Part shown: one piece after another, positions 15,465 through 24,205 of the stretch
How the letters are laid out: each line of letters begins with the position of its first letter
Numbering within the stretch: the first letter of the stretch is position 1
Source: Thermofilum sp. NZ13
GTDB taxonomy: Archaea > Thermoproteota > Thermoprotei > Thermofilales > Thermofilaceae
Direction of reading: 5' to 3'
Assembly: GCA_002855745.1 (NCBI GenBank)
Contig: NDWX01000006.1
Location: 1-64,000 of the forward strand
DNA length: 64,000 bases
Made by a program: the position numbers and the translations under genes
Notes under the pieces: generated by a model
Seen by the model: only the letters and a program-made list of their open reading frames with translations
The model's database searches: none
Told to the model about the DNA's origin: nothing

Positions 15465-17576
15465 TTAAAAGAACAAGCCCTCCTCCTCCCTCTCCTCCTT
15501 TTTCCTCCGTCTGAATATATTGCGTAGCTTCTCTGTGAAGCTCTCGCTCTCCTCTTCCTCCTCCCCGGCTCCAGTTTCGAACATGTGCCTGAACGTGGAG
15601 ATGGCAGAGTACTTCTTGTAGGCTATAAGCCCAGCTACGCTGACTATTGTTGCAACGCCTATAACGGTGGCGGTCTGCAAGAGGGTAAGCTTGAGTAGTG
15701 GGGTATCCACTAGGATATCGAAGAAGACGGTGACCTCCCTCTCCTCTCCGCTGAGTCGCTGAGTATACGAGGATGAACCGTACACGACTTTTACTCTAAG
15801 GGTCGCCCATGGAGGGGCAGGGACGCTTGAGAACAGCGCGTTTCCACCCTGGTCTGTAACATCGTGTGCTGTGAACAGCGTTGTGTTTCCAGAGAGAACC
15901 TCCACCTGCACTTCAGCTCCCGTGATCGGCCTGTTGAACCAGCTCTTAACACTCACTTTAAACGAGACGAGTGGAACCGGTATCGTTGTGTTCCGAGAAG
16001 CAGTGTTGATAACTTGGTCCGCTACAGGAACATTGCTGCATTGTACGATTACCCTAGCGTCAGCCTTCGGAAGGTTCTTGAAGAAGACCTGTCCGTCGCG
16101 CACAGTGCCCGATACTGAGAGCGCGCCCGCTGACACGTTTACAAGGCACCCCGTTACCGGAGCGTTGTTCTTGTCGATTACTCGCACGGCGAAGTCATAT
16201 ACGGGGATCGTGGACTCGATGATCCCTGATCCGCCTACGCTTGTGAGTGTTGAGGACTGAGCCCCCGCGTACGAGACTTCGACCCTTACGTTGCCGCCCA
16301 GCGGTAGGACACCTAGTAGCACAGTTTTATAGCCCTCGTTTCCCTCAGATAAGCTGGAAGTGGACCAGAGGAGTATTTCTTTCCCGCCTTGGATGTAAAA
16401 GGCTTTTGCTGAAACCCCTCTTGGTATTGTGCTTGATCCCTCAGGCTTGAATACCACGTAGGTGAAAACTAGGGGGAGCTGTATATCTGAAATTGAGTCT
16501 CTCACGTTTACTCGGTCGCTGTACAGCTGACCCGCCACGGAGCTAGTCACGGTCAGGCTGTAGCTTCCTGGGACTCCTTCCGCTATCTCTAGCGTGTTTG
16601 AGCCTGAAAGAGTGTAGCTCCTTGTCTCGCCGAGAGGGGTTACTAAGGTCACCGTTAAGTCTTGGGATACCAGAGGCTTGTTGTTGGCGTCGAAGAGCCT
16701 TAGCATTATGTTGCGCATGACACCGACTGTCACAGTGTAATTCCAGCTCCTATTGTCTACAGGGATAACAGTTTCAGCGATCTTCTTCCCATGAAGATAA
16801 ATGCGCAGCGTGTAATCCCCGGTAATAGCCCCCTGCAGTTTAAGCGCATCTTGGGATGAGAAGTCAACCCTGCTCACGAGAACACTGGAGTAGTACACCT
16901 CTGCGGAGCCGTTCAGCCCGAGAGCCGAGGAGCCATCGGTGAGCCTGAAGTTGAGCACAAGCTGGCTCCAAACTGGTAGGGGCACTACAACGGGAGGGGT
17001 ATCGCAGCTCACAATAACATTGCCGGACTTGGTGACGTTCCCGTAGTTTCCCCAACGATACGTTACAGAGTACTGGAGGTTGCCAAAGGGTAGCCAAACG
17101 TCCACCGTGTCGCCGGTTCGAGGCGACAGCTTGAGAGCTGAAACTGATAGTTCGTACCCCTGAATGCCCCTCATCATGAGGTCAATGGCCCTGAACTGCA
17201 CTTTCGAGATGTTAGCCCTTACGCTCACCTCAGTTGAGTTATAGACTGGGATTTCCCCTTTATACACGAGGAACCCAAGGTATTTCACGATCAGGGAGTA
17301 GTTCCCAGCTGGAACAGGAACGAAAAGCGTGTCCTGACCTTGAACGGGCCAGGTCTGATTACTACCCTTAAGCTCAATGGTGAGGTACTGCAGGTATTCT
17401 GCATCAATCTTCTCACCCTTGCAGGAAAAAATCCTCAAGGTGACGTTAAGGCTGGTTGCGTTTGCAAACTCTGTTTTCCCGGGGTTTGAGGAAGTGCTTG
17501 AATAACCGTGAATACACACTAGACTGACCAGCACGCTCAGTGCGATTGATGCCAGCAGGAGTCGGAGTGAGCTCAC
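15465..17576 (-). CDS. Large secreted surface protein with C-terminal membrane anchor
   Basis: 703 aa. The N-terminus is a clear signal peptide (hydrophobic run after MSSLRLLL). A long beta-rich ectodomain has repeated segments of Ig-like or carboxypeptidase-regulatory type (DANNKPLVSQDLTVTL, DKNNAPVTGCLVNVSAG, FNRPITGAEVQVEVL are alike) and many N-x-S/T glycosylation sites. One transmembrane helix near residue 645 (ATVIGVATIVSVAGLIAY) is followed by an acidic then basic cytoplasmic tail of about 45 residues. Function is unknown; adhesion, an S-layer-associated role or sensing are possible. GTG 17576 is about 35 nt from GTTTAATACC. Confidence 0.8.
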   Translation of the reverse strand: MSSLRLLLASIALSVLVSLVCIHGYSSTSSNPGKTEFANATSLNVTLRIFSCKGEKIDAEYLQYLTIELKGSNQTWPVQGQDTLFVPVPAGNYSLIVKYLGFLVYKGEIPVYNSTEVSVRANISKVQFRAIDLMMRGIQGYELSVSALKLSPRTGDTVDVWLPFGNLQYSVTYRWGNYGNVTKSGNVIVSCDTPPVVVPLPVWSQLVLNFRLTDGSSALGLNGSAEVYYSSVLVSRVDFSSQDALKLQGAITGDYTLRIYLHGKKIAETVIPVDNRSWNYTVTVGVMRNIMLRLFDANNKPLVSQDLTVTLVTPLGETRSYTLSGSNTLEIAEGVPGSYSLTVTSSVAGQLYSDRVNVRDSISDIQLPLVFTYVVFKPEGSSTIPRGVSAKAFYIQGGKEILLWSTSSLSEGNEGYKTVLLGVLPLGGNVRVEVSYAGAQSSTLTSVGGSGIIESTIPVYDFAVRVIDKNNAPVTGCLVNVSAGALSVSGTVRDGQVFFKNLPKADARVIVQCSNVPVADQVINTASRNTTIPVPLVSFKVSVKSWFNRPITGAEVQVEVLSGNTTLFTAHDVTDQGGNALFSSVPAPPWATLRVKVVYGSSSYTQRLSGEEREVTVFFDILVDTPLLKLTLLQTATVIGVATIVSVAGLIAYKKYSAISTFRHMFETGAGEEEEESESFTEKLRNIFRRRKKEEREEEGLFF

Positions 17577-17748
17577 GTTCAGTGCATAGAATAGAGGTTA
17601 GGGTATTAAACGGTTGTTGTTCAAGCCCCTGTAACCGACGGCGCCGTTACACGGGGAAGCTGCAGACCCCATGAGCAATTGTGCGGCGATAGTTTGTGCG
17701 CGAAGAGCACCAAAAGCATTAAAACTCCTACGCGGAATTAAGGCAGGT

Positions 17749-18093
17749 ATGTCCGTCGACCAGAGTCTAGTCGCGAAGTACCAGCAGGCTATTGATGAGC
17801 TTCGAGCAGTTGTGCTAAACCTTCAGCAATATAAGGCGAGGTTACTAGAGGTTGAGAAGACGCTGAGAGAGCTCGAGAAGACGCCAGACCAGTTTGTCTA
17901 TAAAGCAATGGGGGGAATACTCATGAAAGTTCCCAAGGAGGAAGTTTCCCGTGACCTTGCATCCGAAAAAGAACTGCTTCAGGTGAGGATCGAAGAGTTC
18001 TCCAAGAGGGAGAAGCTTTTACGCGAGCGGGTCAGCTCGCTTGAAAAGCAGCTCAGAGCGTCGCTTCCATCGCCTAGTGGGACTGCGGAGTGA
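17749..18093 (+). CDS. pfdB: Prefoldin beta subunit
   Basis: 114 aa. Two long coiled-coil helices flank a short beta-hairpin (FVYKAMGGILMKVPKEE) in the middle, the prefoldin beta design. The hexamer hands unfolded proteins to the thermosome encoded at 9141-10817. I chose ATG 17749 because CATTAAAACT lies about 27 nt upstream; the longer frame to 17671 would begin before that promoter. The TGA stop overlaps the GTG of the next gene, so the two are coupled. Confidence 0.9.
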   Translation: MSVDQSLVAKYQQAIDELRAVVLNLQQYKARLLEVEKTLRELEKTPDQFVYKAMGGILMKVPKEEVSRDLASEKELLQVRIEEFSKREKLLRERVSSLEKQLRASLPSPSGTAE

Positions 18094-18380
18094 AGAGTAG
18101 CACAGTTTCCGGGCCTGATGCTCACGATATTGTTGATGAGGTAATACTCTTTGCTCTCAGGCGGATAGAGGAGAAGCTCCCCCACGATCCAAGTCTCCAG
18201 GTGACAGTCTCTGTGTTCCTGGGCGAAGACTGGCCTTATGACTTTTCGGTGGAAATACGCATTTACTCTAGGGTGCTAGACAGGGAGAGGCTTGCAAAAG
18301 TAGCAGAAGAGGTCGCGGAGGAGGCGATAAGCCTGGCTGAGAAGAAGTTGCGCGAAAAGGGCTTGAAACCCTTACCTTAG
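18090..18380 (+). CDS. DUF3194-like small protein
   Basis: 96 aa, overlapping the prefoldin beta stop (GTGA). It has an alpha/beta pattern: N-terminal helix DIVDEVILFALRRIEEKL, strands around TVSVFLGEDWPYDFSVEIRI, and a long amphipathic helix rich in Glu/Lys. This matches the small archaeal DUF3194 proteins that often follow prefoldin beta. Role unknown; the fixed neighbourhood suggests a link to protein folding or translation. The next gene starts 2 bp after its stop. Confidence 0.7.
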   Translation: MKSSTVSGPDAHDIVDEVILFALRRIEEKLPHDPSLQVTVSVFLGEDWPYDFSVEIRIYSRVLDRERLAKVAEEVAEEAISLAEKKLREKGLKPLP

Positions 18381-18382
18381 GT

Positions 18383-19390
18383 GTGTGCTCGGTGGATTTA
18401 GACCGTGCTGAGGAATTCCTCAGGAGTTTTACAGGCAAAAAGCTCATCATAGTAACCCACAAGAACGCGGATCCCGATGCTATCGGTTGCGCCTTTGTAA
18501 TCAAAAAAGTGTGCTCTAGCTTAGGCATTGAGGCTGAAGTGTGCTTACCAGAGGGGCCGAGCAGCGTTTCGAAGAAGATTATGGATACTCTCGGGGCCCA
18601 GTGGCGTGAGAGGTGCCAGGAGGCCGACGGGGTAGTTGTCTGCGACACATCAAACGTCGTGATGCTGGGGGATATCCGACCCCTGCTCGAGGCAGAAACG
18701 GACATACTCGTGATAGACCACCACTTCCCGCCCGGCGTACTTGCGGAGAGGGCTAAAGCGTCCGTTATAGCGCGGGAACCCGCCTCGACGGTGATTGCTG
18801 TCCTGCTGGCCGACAGGCTGAGGGTGGAGATCGATAGCAGGACAGCTCTAATTGCCTTAATAGGCATATTATACGACACTAGGAGATACCTTTACACGTC
18901 TCCAAGCACATTCCTCGCCAGCAAGATTCTGCTCGAGAGCGGAGCCGACTACGCTCAGGCTTTAAAGTTAATAGAGGAAAAGGAGGACCGCTCCGAGCTA
19001 ATCGCGAGGCTTAAGGGTGTTCAAAGGGCAAGTGTAATCGACGTTTGCGGTTACGTAATTGCCGTTACTGAGTCCAGCGCGCACGAAGCATCTGTAGCAA
19101 GGACGCTCGTCTCACTGGGAGTAGACCTGGCGATAGTTCTAGGGGGCCATGATACGACGAGAGTCAGCGTAAGAGCCTCCGAGAGGCTACTGGAGAGAGG
19201 CTTTGACAGCTCCAAGCTCGTATCCAGCGTTGCAAAGATGCTTGGAGGAGAGGGGGGAGGGCACCCCGGCGCCTCGGGGTATACAAACCTCGCCTCAAAG
19301 AAGCTTAGAGGGATCCGGAACAGGACGCTGAGACAGTTCTTGTTAAACGCAATCGCCGAAGTAATGGCGTTCTGCGAGCAAACGGTTTAA
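18383..19390 (+). CDS. DHH-family phosphoesterase
   Basis: 335 aa. DHH hydrolase with a first metal motif THKNADPDAIG near residue 26, VVCDTSN near 90, the DHH triad in VIDHHFPPG near 115, and the GGGHPGASG motif of the DHHA1 domain near 295. Related archaeal proteins act as nanoRNases, RecJ-like nucleases or cyclic dinucleotide phosphodiesterases; I cannot choose between them. It starts 2 bp after the DUF3194-like gene, completing a three-gene unit with prefoldin beta. GTG 18383 or GTG 18392 could be the start. Confidence 0.87.
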   Translation: MCSVDLDRAEEFLRSFTGKKLIIVTHKNADPDAIGCAFVIKKVCSSLGIEAEVCLPEGPSSVSKKIMDTLGAQWRERCQEADGVVVCDTSNVVMLGDIRPLLEAETDILVIDHHFPPGVLAERAKASVIAREPASTVIAVLLADRLRVEIDSRTALIALIGILYDTRRYLYTSPSTFLASKILLESGADYAQALKLIEEKEDRSELIARLKGVQRASVIDVCGYVIAVTESSAHEASVARTLVSLGVDLAIVLGGHDTTRVSVRASERLLERGFDSSKLVSSVAKMLGGEGGGHPGASGYTNLASKKLRGIRNRTLRQFLLNAIAEVMAFCEQTV

Positions 19391-19478
19391 AACCCCAAAC
19401 AAAAAATATGCAGGTAACTCCCAGTGCCTTGTCTATGCAATGGTGTTCCTTGAGGTGAGATTGTAGCACTTCTGAGGT

Positions 19479-19593
19479 CTAGGAGCACTAGCTTCGCAAC
19501 CCTTGCACCTTTCATTGTCCACTGGAATTGAGGGAGAATAGGGTCGAGCACTAGAGGTGGCAAGGGAAAACTTAAAAAGCAGCATTGCTCCGG
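19479..19593 (+). repeat. Dispersed 110-bp element, copy b
   Basis: Shares GGAGCAC, GAGGGAGA, GGGTCGAGCAC and, at its end, GGGAAAACTTAAAAAGC followed by AGCATTGCTCCGG with the other copies. The CTTAAAAAG block (19570-19578) is also at TATA distance from the start of the SWIM protein. No decayed gene is seen beside it, so this is a solitary copy. Confidence 0.45.
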
Positions 19594-19611
19594 AGTCAGC
19601 GGGCTGCTCAT

Positions 19612-19938
19612 TTGTCTCGGAGGCTTTCTATTCAGGCAAGGAAAGCCCTAGCAGAGGGGAGAGTGAAAAGGATTGAAATTGAGGGTTTTGGAGCAGGGGA
19701 AAGAACCGTTGAACTGTATGCTGTAGAGAGCAAAGACAGGAAGAGGCTTCACATCGTTGTTCCCGGCGTTTTCTGCTCCTGCGAAGACTTCTTATTCTCG
19801 GTTTTCTATAGAGGTAGGTCGAAAGCCTGCTACCACATGATTGCAGTAGAGCTTGCCATAAAGGAGGGTGTTCAGCTGAAGAAAGAGCGCATCAGCTTCA
19901 ACGAATTATACGTAAAGCTTCTCTCAAGCCTATCCTAA
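19612..19938 (+). CDS. SWIM zinc-finger protein
   Basis: About 108 aa. The metal motif CSCEDFLFS...ACYHMI (CxC, about 15 residues, CxH) near residues 55-75 is the SWIM pattern, found in DNA- or protein-binding proteins. Archaeal SWIM proteins are often linked to recombination and repair (for example with RadA paralogues), but here no such partner is adjacent. I chose TTG 19612 because the TATA-like CTTAAAAAG at 19570 is only about 10 nt before the alternative TTG at 19585. Confidence 0.78.
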   Translation: MSRRLSIQARKALAEGRVKRIEIEGFGAGERTVELYAVESKDRKRLHIVVPGVFCSCEDFLFSVFYRGRSKACYHMIAVELAIKEGVQLKKERISFNELYVKLLSSLS

Positions 19939-20420
19939 CGAGGCTACTCAGCAACAGCCCGCGACTGTAGCATCCCGATCACCGGTAGTGAGAACACCCT
20001 TACCAGACTACTTATGTCCATGTTTAAGCCACGCCTGGCGTGTCTGCCATTTCACTGGTCTGAAAAACACTTTCTCGGGTGGACACAGGGAGCTCGTGAT
20101 GAACGGCTCTCCAGGCTGTATACCTGGCGCTTCTGGTGACGAGAGCGGTACTCGGCACCTTCCTCCTCTAACCTGCGATGGCAGGCAGGCCGCACGTCGT
20201 ACCGGGAAGAGAGTAGGGATAAGGCTAATAAATGCTGATAAATAAGGTAGTATTGCTGCGTGTAGCCGCTTGAGTGATAAGACCGATCCATACTCCGAAA
20301 AGAACCCTCTAGGCATGGTGAAATTATGAGTGTGCCACGTATGACCCGCGTTCGCATCTAAGGATTTTTAAAGGTAAATAACGTTTTTAGTAAGATGTCC
20401 GCAGGATTCAGGTTAGCGCA
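19939..20420. other. Intergenic region of about 480 bp
   Basis: No supported gene. It contains a weak copy of the dispersed element at 20151-20260 and, just before the RPA-like gene, a TATA-like box GATTTTTAAAGG near 20365. Several short frames exist but none is conserved with anything else in the window. Confidence 0.5.
20151..20260 (+). repeat. Dispersed 110-bp element, copy c (weak)
   Basis: CTCGGCACCTTCC at its start, ACCGGGAAGAGAG in the middle, and AAATAAGGTAG plus TATTGCTGCG at its end follow the family order, with an insertion in the A-rich part. Support is moderate because spacing is less regular than in copies a, d and f. Confidence 0.35.
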
Positions 20421-21848
20421 ATGGAGAGAGCACCAAGCGAAGACAACGATGTTCAGCGCGTAGTCGAGGAAGTTTTGAGGAGTCGGCCGAACCTCACTCG
20501 AGAGCAGATTGAGAGGATGATCGACGAGAAAGTCAAGGAGTTCGGAGGGATAATAAGGAGAGACGCCGCCGCCCTCATCGTTGCGAAAGAGCTGGGAGTA
20601 GTTCTTTCACGCGAGTCCGCCCCCTCATCCCTCACAGTTTTGAAGATCAAGGACCTCGCCTCAGGCTTCCGTGGCGTTGACGTCGAGGGCCTAGTGGTGT
20701 TCAATTCAGGTCTGAAGCTATCGCCTACAGGTAAGAAGTACCTGCGTTTCGCTATAGCCGACGAGACGGGTATCATCTGGGGGGTTTTATGGGACGAGCA
20801 AGCAGAAAGCATCGGAAGGGCCTTAAGGGTGGGCACCAGGGTGAGGCTTATTAAAGTGTCCATTAGAAAGTACAGAGAGAGAAACGAAATATACTTCGAG
20901 AAATCCTCCTCGGTTAAACCTCTCGCTCAGAGCGAGCTGACAGAGCTTCTCCAGTATATCGAGAGGCATAAACCGGGAACCCGAGTGATAAAAGTTGTGA
21001 GGAGCGTCGCCAAAGCCGGGGGGCGCTGCATTTACGGTGTTAGTTTAGATGGGTGTGAGCCAGCAGTAGTGATCTTACCGGCTACGACGGCCCCAGAGGC
21101 GGACCTTGTTGCTACGAGCGGTTGTAGCGAGCTTTCCAAGAAGAGCATCCTCACCATCAGATGTGATGCCCCCTCGCAAGTATCTGCTGTTCCAAGCGGT
21201 GAAGGCGAGGTTTCGCTCTGCATGCGCACCCAGAGCAATGAGCTGTTTGGATTTAAGGCTGAAGTCTTGGGCTACATTCTTTTTAGAAGAGAGGGAGGGC
21301 GGGTTTACTTGGCCACCGAAAACAACAGAGATGGAATAGCCGTTCAGCACCTCGTAGTATTCCGGGATACCAGTCTTGCCATGCTCGCTGGGACCGTTGG
21401 AAAAGTGTGTGAAATTGTGGGGGCTTATTCGGTAGACGGTACTTTTAGAGAGAGTGAGTGCCTTAATGCCGTTGTCATAGAGAGCAAACACCCGTCGAGG
21501 TATGTATTCTCGAAGTTCGTGGGTCAGGTAGGGCACATTGTGAACAGGGCTGCAGTGGTATCTCTCAACTCTCGTATTCGTTGCCTAAACGGTAACCCCT
21601 TATTCCACATATCCATGGTTCTTGACGATGGAGTGGCGACGTTACGTGGTGTTAGTAACAGTTCAAGAGTTTTTGAGAAAATATACTCGATGCATGTAAA
21701 GGAGGCGTGCGATCACACCCCATCGGCCTTGGAGAAGATTCTGTCCTACGTCAACCAAGAGCTTTTAGGGAGAGATGTCCTGCTAAAAGCTAGGATGATC
21801 CCCGGTGACCAATACTCGTTGTTCGTCGACGACGTAGCTTTAGCGTAA
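20421..21848 (+). CDS. RPA-like single-stranded DNA-binding protein (OB folds)
   Basis: 475 aa. The N-terminal helical segment LTREQIERMIDEKVKEFGG plus IIRRDAAALIVAKELGV is the typical start of archaeal RPA/OB-fold proteins. The first OB fold follows at about residues 70-165 (VDVEGLVVFNSG, RFAIADETGIIWGVLWDE), and at least two further beta-rich units are likely toward the C-terminus. It probably coats ssDNA during replication and repair. Canonical SSB is reported missing from many Thermoproteales, so an RPA-like gene is informative for placing this organism. A cysteine-rich middle part (about 10 Cys) is unusual. ATG 20421 follows a TATA box by about 55 nt. Confidence 0.8.
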   Translation: MERAPSEDNDVQRVVEEVLRSRPNLTREQIERMIDEKVKEFGGIIRRDAAALIVAKELGVVLSRESAPSSLTVLKIKDLASGFRGVDVEGLVVFNSGLKLSPTGKKYLRFAIADETGIIWGVLWDEQAESIGRALRVGTRVRLIKVSIRKYRERNEIYFEKSSSVKPLAQSELTELLQYIERHKPGTRVIKVVRSVAKAGGRCIYGVSLDGCEPAVVILPATTAPEADLVATSGCSELSKKSILTIRCDAPSQVSAVPSGEGEVSLCMRTQSNELFGFKAEVLGYILFRREGGRVYLATENNRDGIAVQHLVVFRDTSLAMLAGTVGKVCEIVGAYSVDGTFRESECLNAVVIESKHPSRYVFSKFVGQVGHIVNRAAVVSLNSRIRCLNGNPLFHISMVLDDGVATLRGVSNSSRVFEKIYSMHVKEACDHTPSALEKILSYVNQELLGRDVLLKARMIPGDQYSLFVDDVALA

Positions 21849-21908
21849 AACACGGGCACATAAGTACTTATATCCTAGGCTGACATCTTCTTAAGGCAGG
21901 CTGATAGT

Positions 21909-22208
21909 ATGGGAAGGCGCAGGCGGAAGCGTGCACGTCCGCGTTTGGTTCCTAAGAGGAAGCTACCCACGGTGTTCCAATGCCCTTCATGCGGAGCGAC
22001 GGCTGTGAGCGTTTCGGTCACTAAGGGAAAGGAGAAGAAGGTCATAGTGACCTGTGCTAACTGCGGGCTAAGAGGCGAGTACGAGTACAATCCTTACCTG
22101 CACCCCGTGGATTATTTTAGCAAGTTCCTAGACGATTTCGAGGCGGGTAAGCTTGTGACTGTTGAAAAACCATCAAGTGGTGAGGATGATGAAGAAGAGG
22201 TGGGTTAA
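21909..22208 (+). CDS. Elf1-like transcription elongation factor (zinc ribbon)
   Basis: 99 aa. A basic N-terminus (GRRRRKRARPRLVPKRKLP) is followed by a zinc ribbon with CPSCG and CANCG about 25 residues apart, then an acidic tail. This is the archaeal Elf1 layout; Elf1 binds elongating RNA polymerase and helps passage through chromatin or obstacles. TATA-like CTTATATCC lies about 35 nt before ATG. Its 3' end overlaps the start of GGGP synthase by about 20 nt, so the two are co-expressed. Confidence 0.88.
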   Translation: MGRRRRKRARPRLVPKRKLPTVFQCPSCGATAVSVSVTKGKEKKVIVTCANCGLRGEYEYNPYLHPVDYFSKFLDDFEAGKLVTVEKPSSGEDDEEEVG

Positions 22209-22968
22209 GGAGTACATTTTAGAGCGAATAAGGGAGCGGGGCGCCATACACATGACTCTACTCGACCCGGACAAGACGCCGCCGGAGCAGGCCTCTAAGA
22301 TAGCCAGAGAGGCCTTCGAGGCTGGCACTTCAGCTATCATGGTGGGGGGTAGCACGGGCGTCTCTGAGGGTATGACAGACGAGCTGGTTCTCGCCGTCAA
22401 GAAAGCTGTGGAAATACCGGTGATCCTCTTCCCTGGGACTCCTACAGCGCTGAGCAAGTACGCAGATGCGGTTTGGTTCCTCTCCGTCCTAAACTCGCAG
22501 AACCCTTACTTCATAGTGGGGGCCCAGGTGCAGGGCGCGCCGATCGTTAAGAGGTACGGGCTCGAAGTTCTTTCACTTGGGTACATCCTCATGGGGTCCG
22601 GAGGGGCCGCGTCGCTTGTTAGCTACGCTAGACCACTACCCTTCGACGCAACCGAGGTTGTGGTGGCCTACGCGCTGGCGGCGGAGTACATGGGCTTTAA
22701 CTTCGTCTACTTAGAGGGCGGATCCGGCGGCCACCCCGTTCCCCCCGCTCTCGTAAGGATAGTTCGAGAGAACGTGACGATACCTATCATCGTTGGGGGT
22801 GGAATAAGGGAGCCGGAGACTGCCCGAGAGCTCGCCAAGGCAGGTGCCGATATCCTCGTCACCGGAACGATCGTCGAGGAGTCCGAGAATGTGCAGGAGA
22901 AAGTAAGAGAGATCGTGAAAGCTATGGAGGAAGGAGCTAGGGCCCGAAGACTCCGAGATGCGCCATAA
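22186..22968 (+). CDS. Geranylgeranylglyceryl phosphate synthase
   Basis: About 260 aa TIM-barrel enzyme that joins glycerol-1-phosphate to geranylgeranyl diphosphate, the first committed step of archaeal ether lipids. Signatures: HMTLLDPDKTPPEQA near residue 20, MVGGSTGVSEGM near 50, LFPGTPTALSKYADA near 80, YLEGGSGGHPVP near 180, VGGGIREPETA near 205, and ADILVTGTIVEE near 225. Start is ATG 22186 or 22189, preceded by GGTGAGG. The next lipid step, DGGGP synthase, is at 32293 and the reductase at 58554. The 3' end overlaps the convergent Sec61beta gene by 32 bp. Confidence 0.95.
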   Translation: MMKKRWVKEYILERIRERGAIHMTLLDPDKTPPEQASKIAREAFEAGTSAIMVGGSTGVSEGMTDELVLAVKKAVEIPVILFPGTPTALSKYADAVWFLSVLNSQNPYFIVGAQVQGAPIVKRYGLEVLSLGYILMGSGGAASLVSYARPLPFDATEVVVAYALAAEYMGFNFVYLEGGSGGHPVPPALVRIVRENVTIPIIVGGGIREPETARELAKAGADILVTGTIVEESENVQEKVREIVKAMEEGARARRLRDAP

Positions 22969-23140
22969 TCACGATCAAAGCTAGAAGGAAAGTTCCGGCT
23001 ACCACGACCTCGGGCCTGATCTTTATCCCTCCTATGTCCTCCTCGTAGAACGTCAGTAGACCTGCGGCTGGAAGCGCTGTAGGCTTCCGCTCCTTCTCGC
23101 CTTTGCCCCCTTTCTTGCTTTTAGTTCCACTCTTGCTCAT
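22937..23140 (-). CDS. Preprotein translocase Sec61beta subunit
   Basis: 67 aa. A polar Lys/Gly-rich N-terminus is followed by AAGLLTFYEEDIGGIKIRP, the archaeal Sec61beta signature, and one C-terminal transmembrane helix (VVVAGTFLLALIVIMAHLG). It is the small tail-anchored subunit of the SecYEbeta channel. Its end overlaps the GGGP synthase gene on the other strand, which is tolerated because both C-termini are short. Confidence 0.93.
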   Translation of the reverse strand: MSKSGTKSKKGGKGEKERKPTALPAAGLLTFYEEDIGGIKIRPEVVVAGTFLLALIVIMAHLGVFGP

Positions 23141-23196
23141 AAACGACTCAAGTAAAAGCTATCCTTACTTGCATGTATATACATTTCGCTTACTGG

Positions 23197-23784
23197 TCAG
23201 TTGGTGCTCGACCTTTTAATGCCGACTCTCTCGATCAAGAGTGGGACATTATAGTCCTCGGAGTAGAATGTGCTTAATCCACTTTCGTCATCGAGGACTA
23301 CCGTGAAACCGCATCGGCGTTGCTCGATTATGAGCTTCAGCTCGCTCTCGACTGCTGTTGTATCCACATCGGGGTCTAGTACACGAAGCCTATGAATGGC
23401 GTCTAGGAAAAGCTGTAATATACCCTCGACATTCGTTATAAACATCTCCGCGTCTATCCCGGGGTCGAGCTCTAGGCCGAGCTCCGGTATAATCACACGA
23501 GCAGTCGGGGACCTTACAACCTTCACCTCGAAGTCCTCTGGCTTCTCAACCCTAAAGTACACGCGGAGGTGCTCTCTTTGTTCAAGCGGGACGATATCGT
23601 TCTTCCTGTACCCGCACTTCTCGCACCGCTTGCTGGCTATTAGTACCTTCCCGAGGACAGGTATCTCGTACTCGGCCTCCGTGATGTGCAGTGGACCCCC
23701 ACAAAGGGGGCACTGCATCGTAAACTCTCCCAGTTTTTTACCGTATATGGAGGGATTGTCTTGAAAGTCCTCGACGTTTGGCAT
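23197..23784 (-). CDS. ZPR1 zinc-finger protein
   Basis: 195 aa with one ZPR1 unit: zinc finger CPLCGG...CEKCGYRKND between residues 25 and 62, then the beta-barrel half with ARVIIPELGLELDPG near 100 and FTVVLDDESG near 170. Eukaryotic ZPR1 binds EF-1alpha and helps its folding; archaeal members are presumed to do likewise (EF-1alpha is at 30347 here). It is divergently transcribed from the Sjogren autoantigen-like gene with only 37 bp between starts. Confidence 0.9.
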   Translation of the reverse strand: MPNVEDFQDNPSIYGKKLGEFTMQCPLCGGPLHITEAEYEIPVLGKVLIASKRCEKCGYRKNDIVPLEQREHLRVYFRVEKPEDFEVKVVRSPTARVIIPELGLELDPGIDAEMFITNVEGILQLFLDAIHRLRVLDPDVDTTAVESELKLIIEQRRCGFTVVLDDESGLSTFYSEDYNVPLLIERVGIKRSSTN

Positions 23785-23821
23785 TGACTAAGTTATATAT
23801 TGGGCTGATATTGTATTTTTT
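23785..23821. promoter_or_regulatory. Very short divergent promoter region
   Basis: Only 37 AT-rich bp separate the start codons of ZPR1 (minus) and the zinc-ribbon protein (plus). A TATATATTGGG-like core could serve either direction; the two TATA elements must overlap each other or the coding regions. Confidence 0.4.
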
Positions 23822-24205
23822 GTGTCTGAGGAGGAGAAGGCTGTTCTAGCTAAGATGGCTTCCTTGTTGAAGTCCGGGGCAACGATGCTCGACAAGCTTT
23901 GCCCCTACTGCTCAGTACCTCTATTCCGCCTGAAGTCCGGTGAGGTTGTGTGCCCCAAGTGCGGGCAAAGGTTCGTCATTGTATCAAGCGATGAGGAAGA
24001 GGTCCGTGCCCGCTCCGCGCTGGCTCTCAGGTCCTTAGAGCAGACTGTAGTTGAGCGCATGGAGCTTCTGCGAGGCGAGCTTGCTAGGGCTTCAAGCCCC
24101 GCTGACGTCTATGAGGTCGGGAAGGCCGTTATGATACTCCTCCAGATACTTGAGACGGCATACAGAGTGAAGACCCTTGCCGAGTCTCACTCCGGTAAGA
24201 GTTAG
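23822..24205 (+). CDS. Sjogren's autoantigen 1-like zinc ribbon protein
   Basis: 127 aa. N-terminal zinc ribbon CPYC...CPKCG (about residues 27-47) after the motif LLKSGATMLDKLCP, followed by a helical C-terminal half. This matches the archaeal members of the Sjogren's syndrome/scleroderma autoantigen 1 family, whose function is unknown. GTG 23822 is the only upstream start. Its end overlaps the next gene (nucleotidyltransferase) if that begins at 24177. Confidence 0.82.
   Translation: MSEEEKAVLAKMASLLKSGATMLDKLCPYCSVPLFRLKSGEVVCPKCGQRFVIVSSDEEEVRARSALALRSLEQTVVERMELLRGELARASSPADVYEVGKAVMILLQILETAYRVKTLAESHSGKS

Noticed and set aside
19939-20420. SRP RNA or RNase P RNA in the gap
   Set aside because: None of the conserved cores (GGAAG/GNAR loops of SRP RNA, P4 of RNase P) was found here or in the other gaps.
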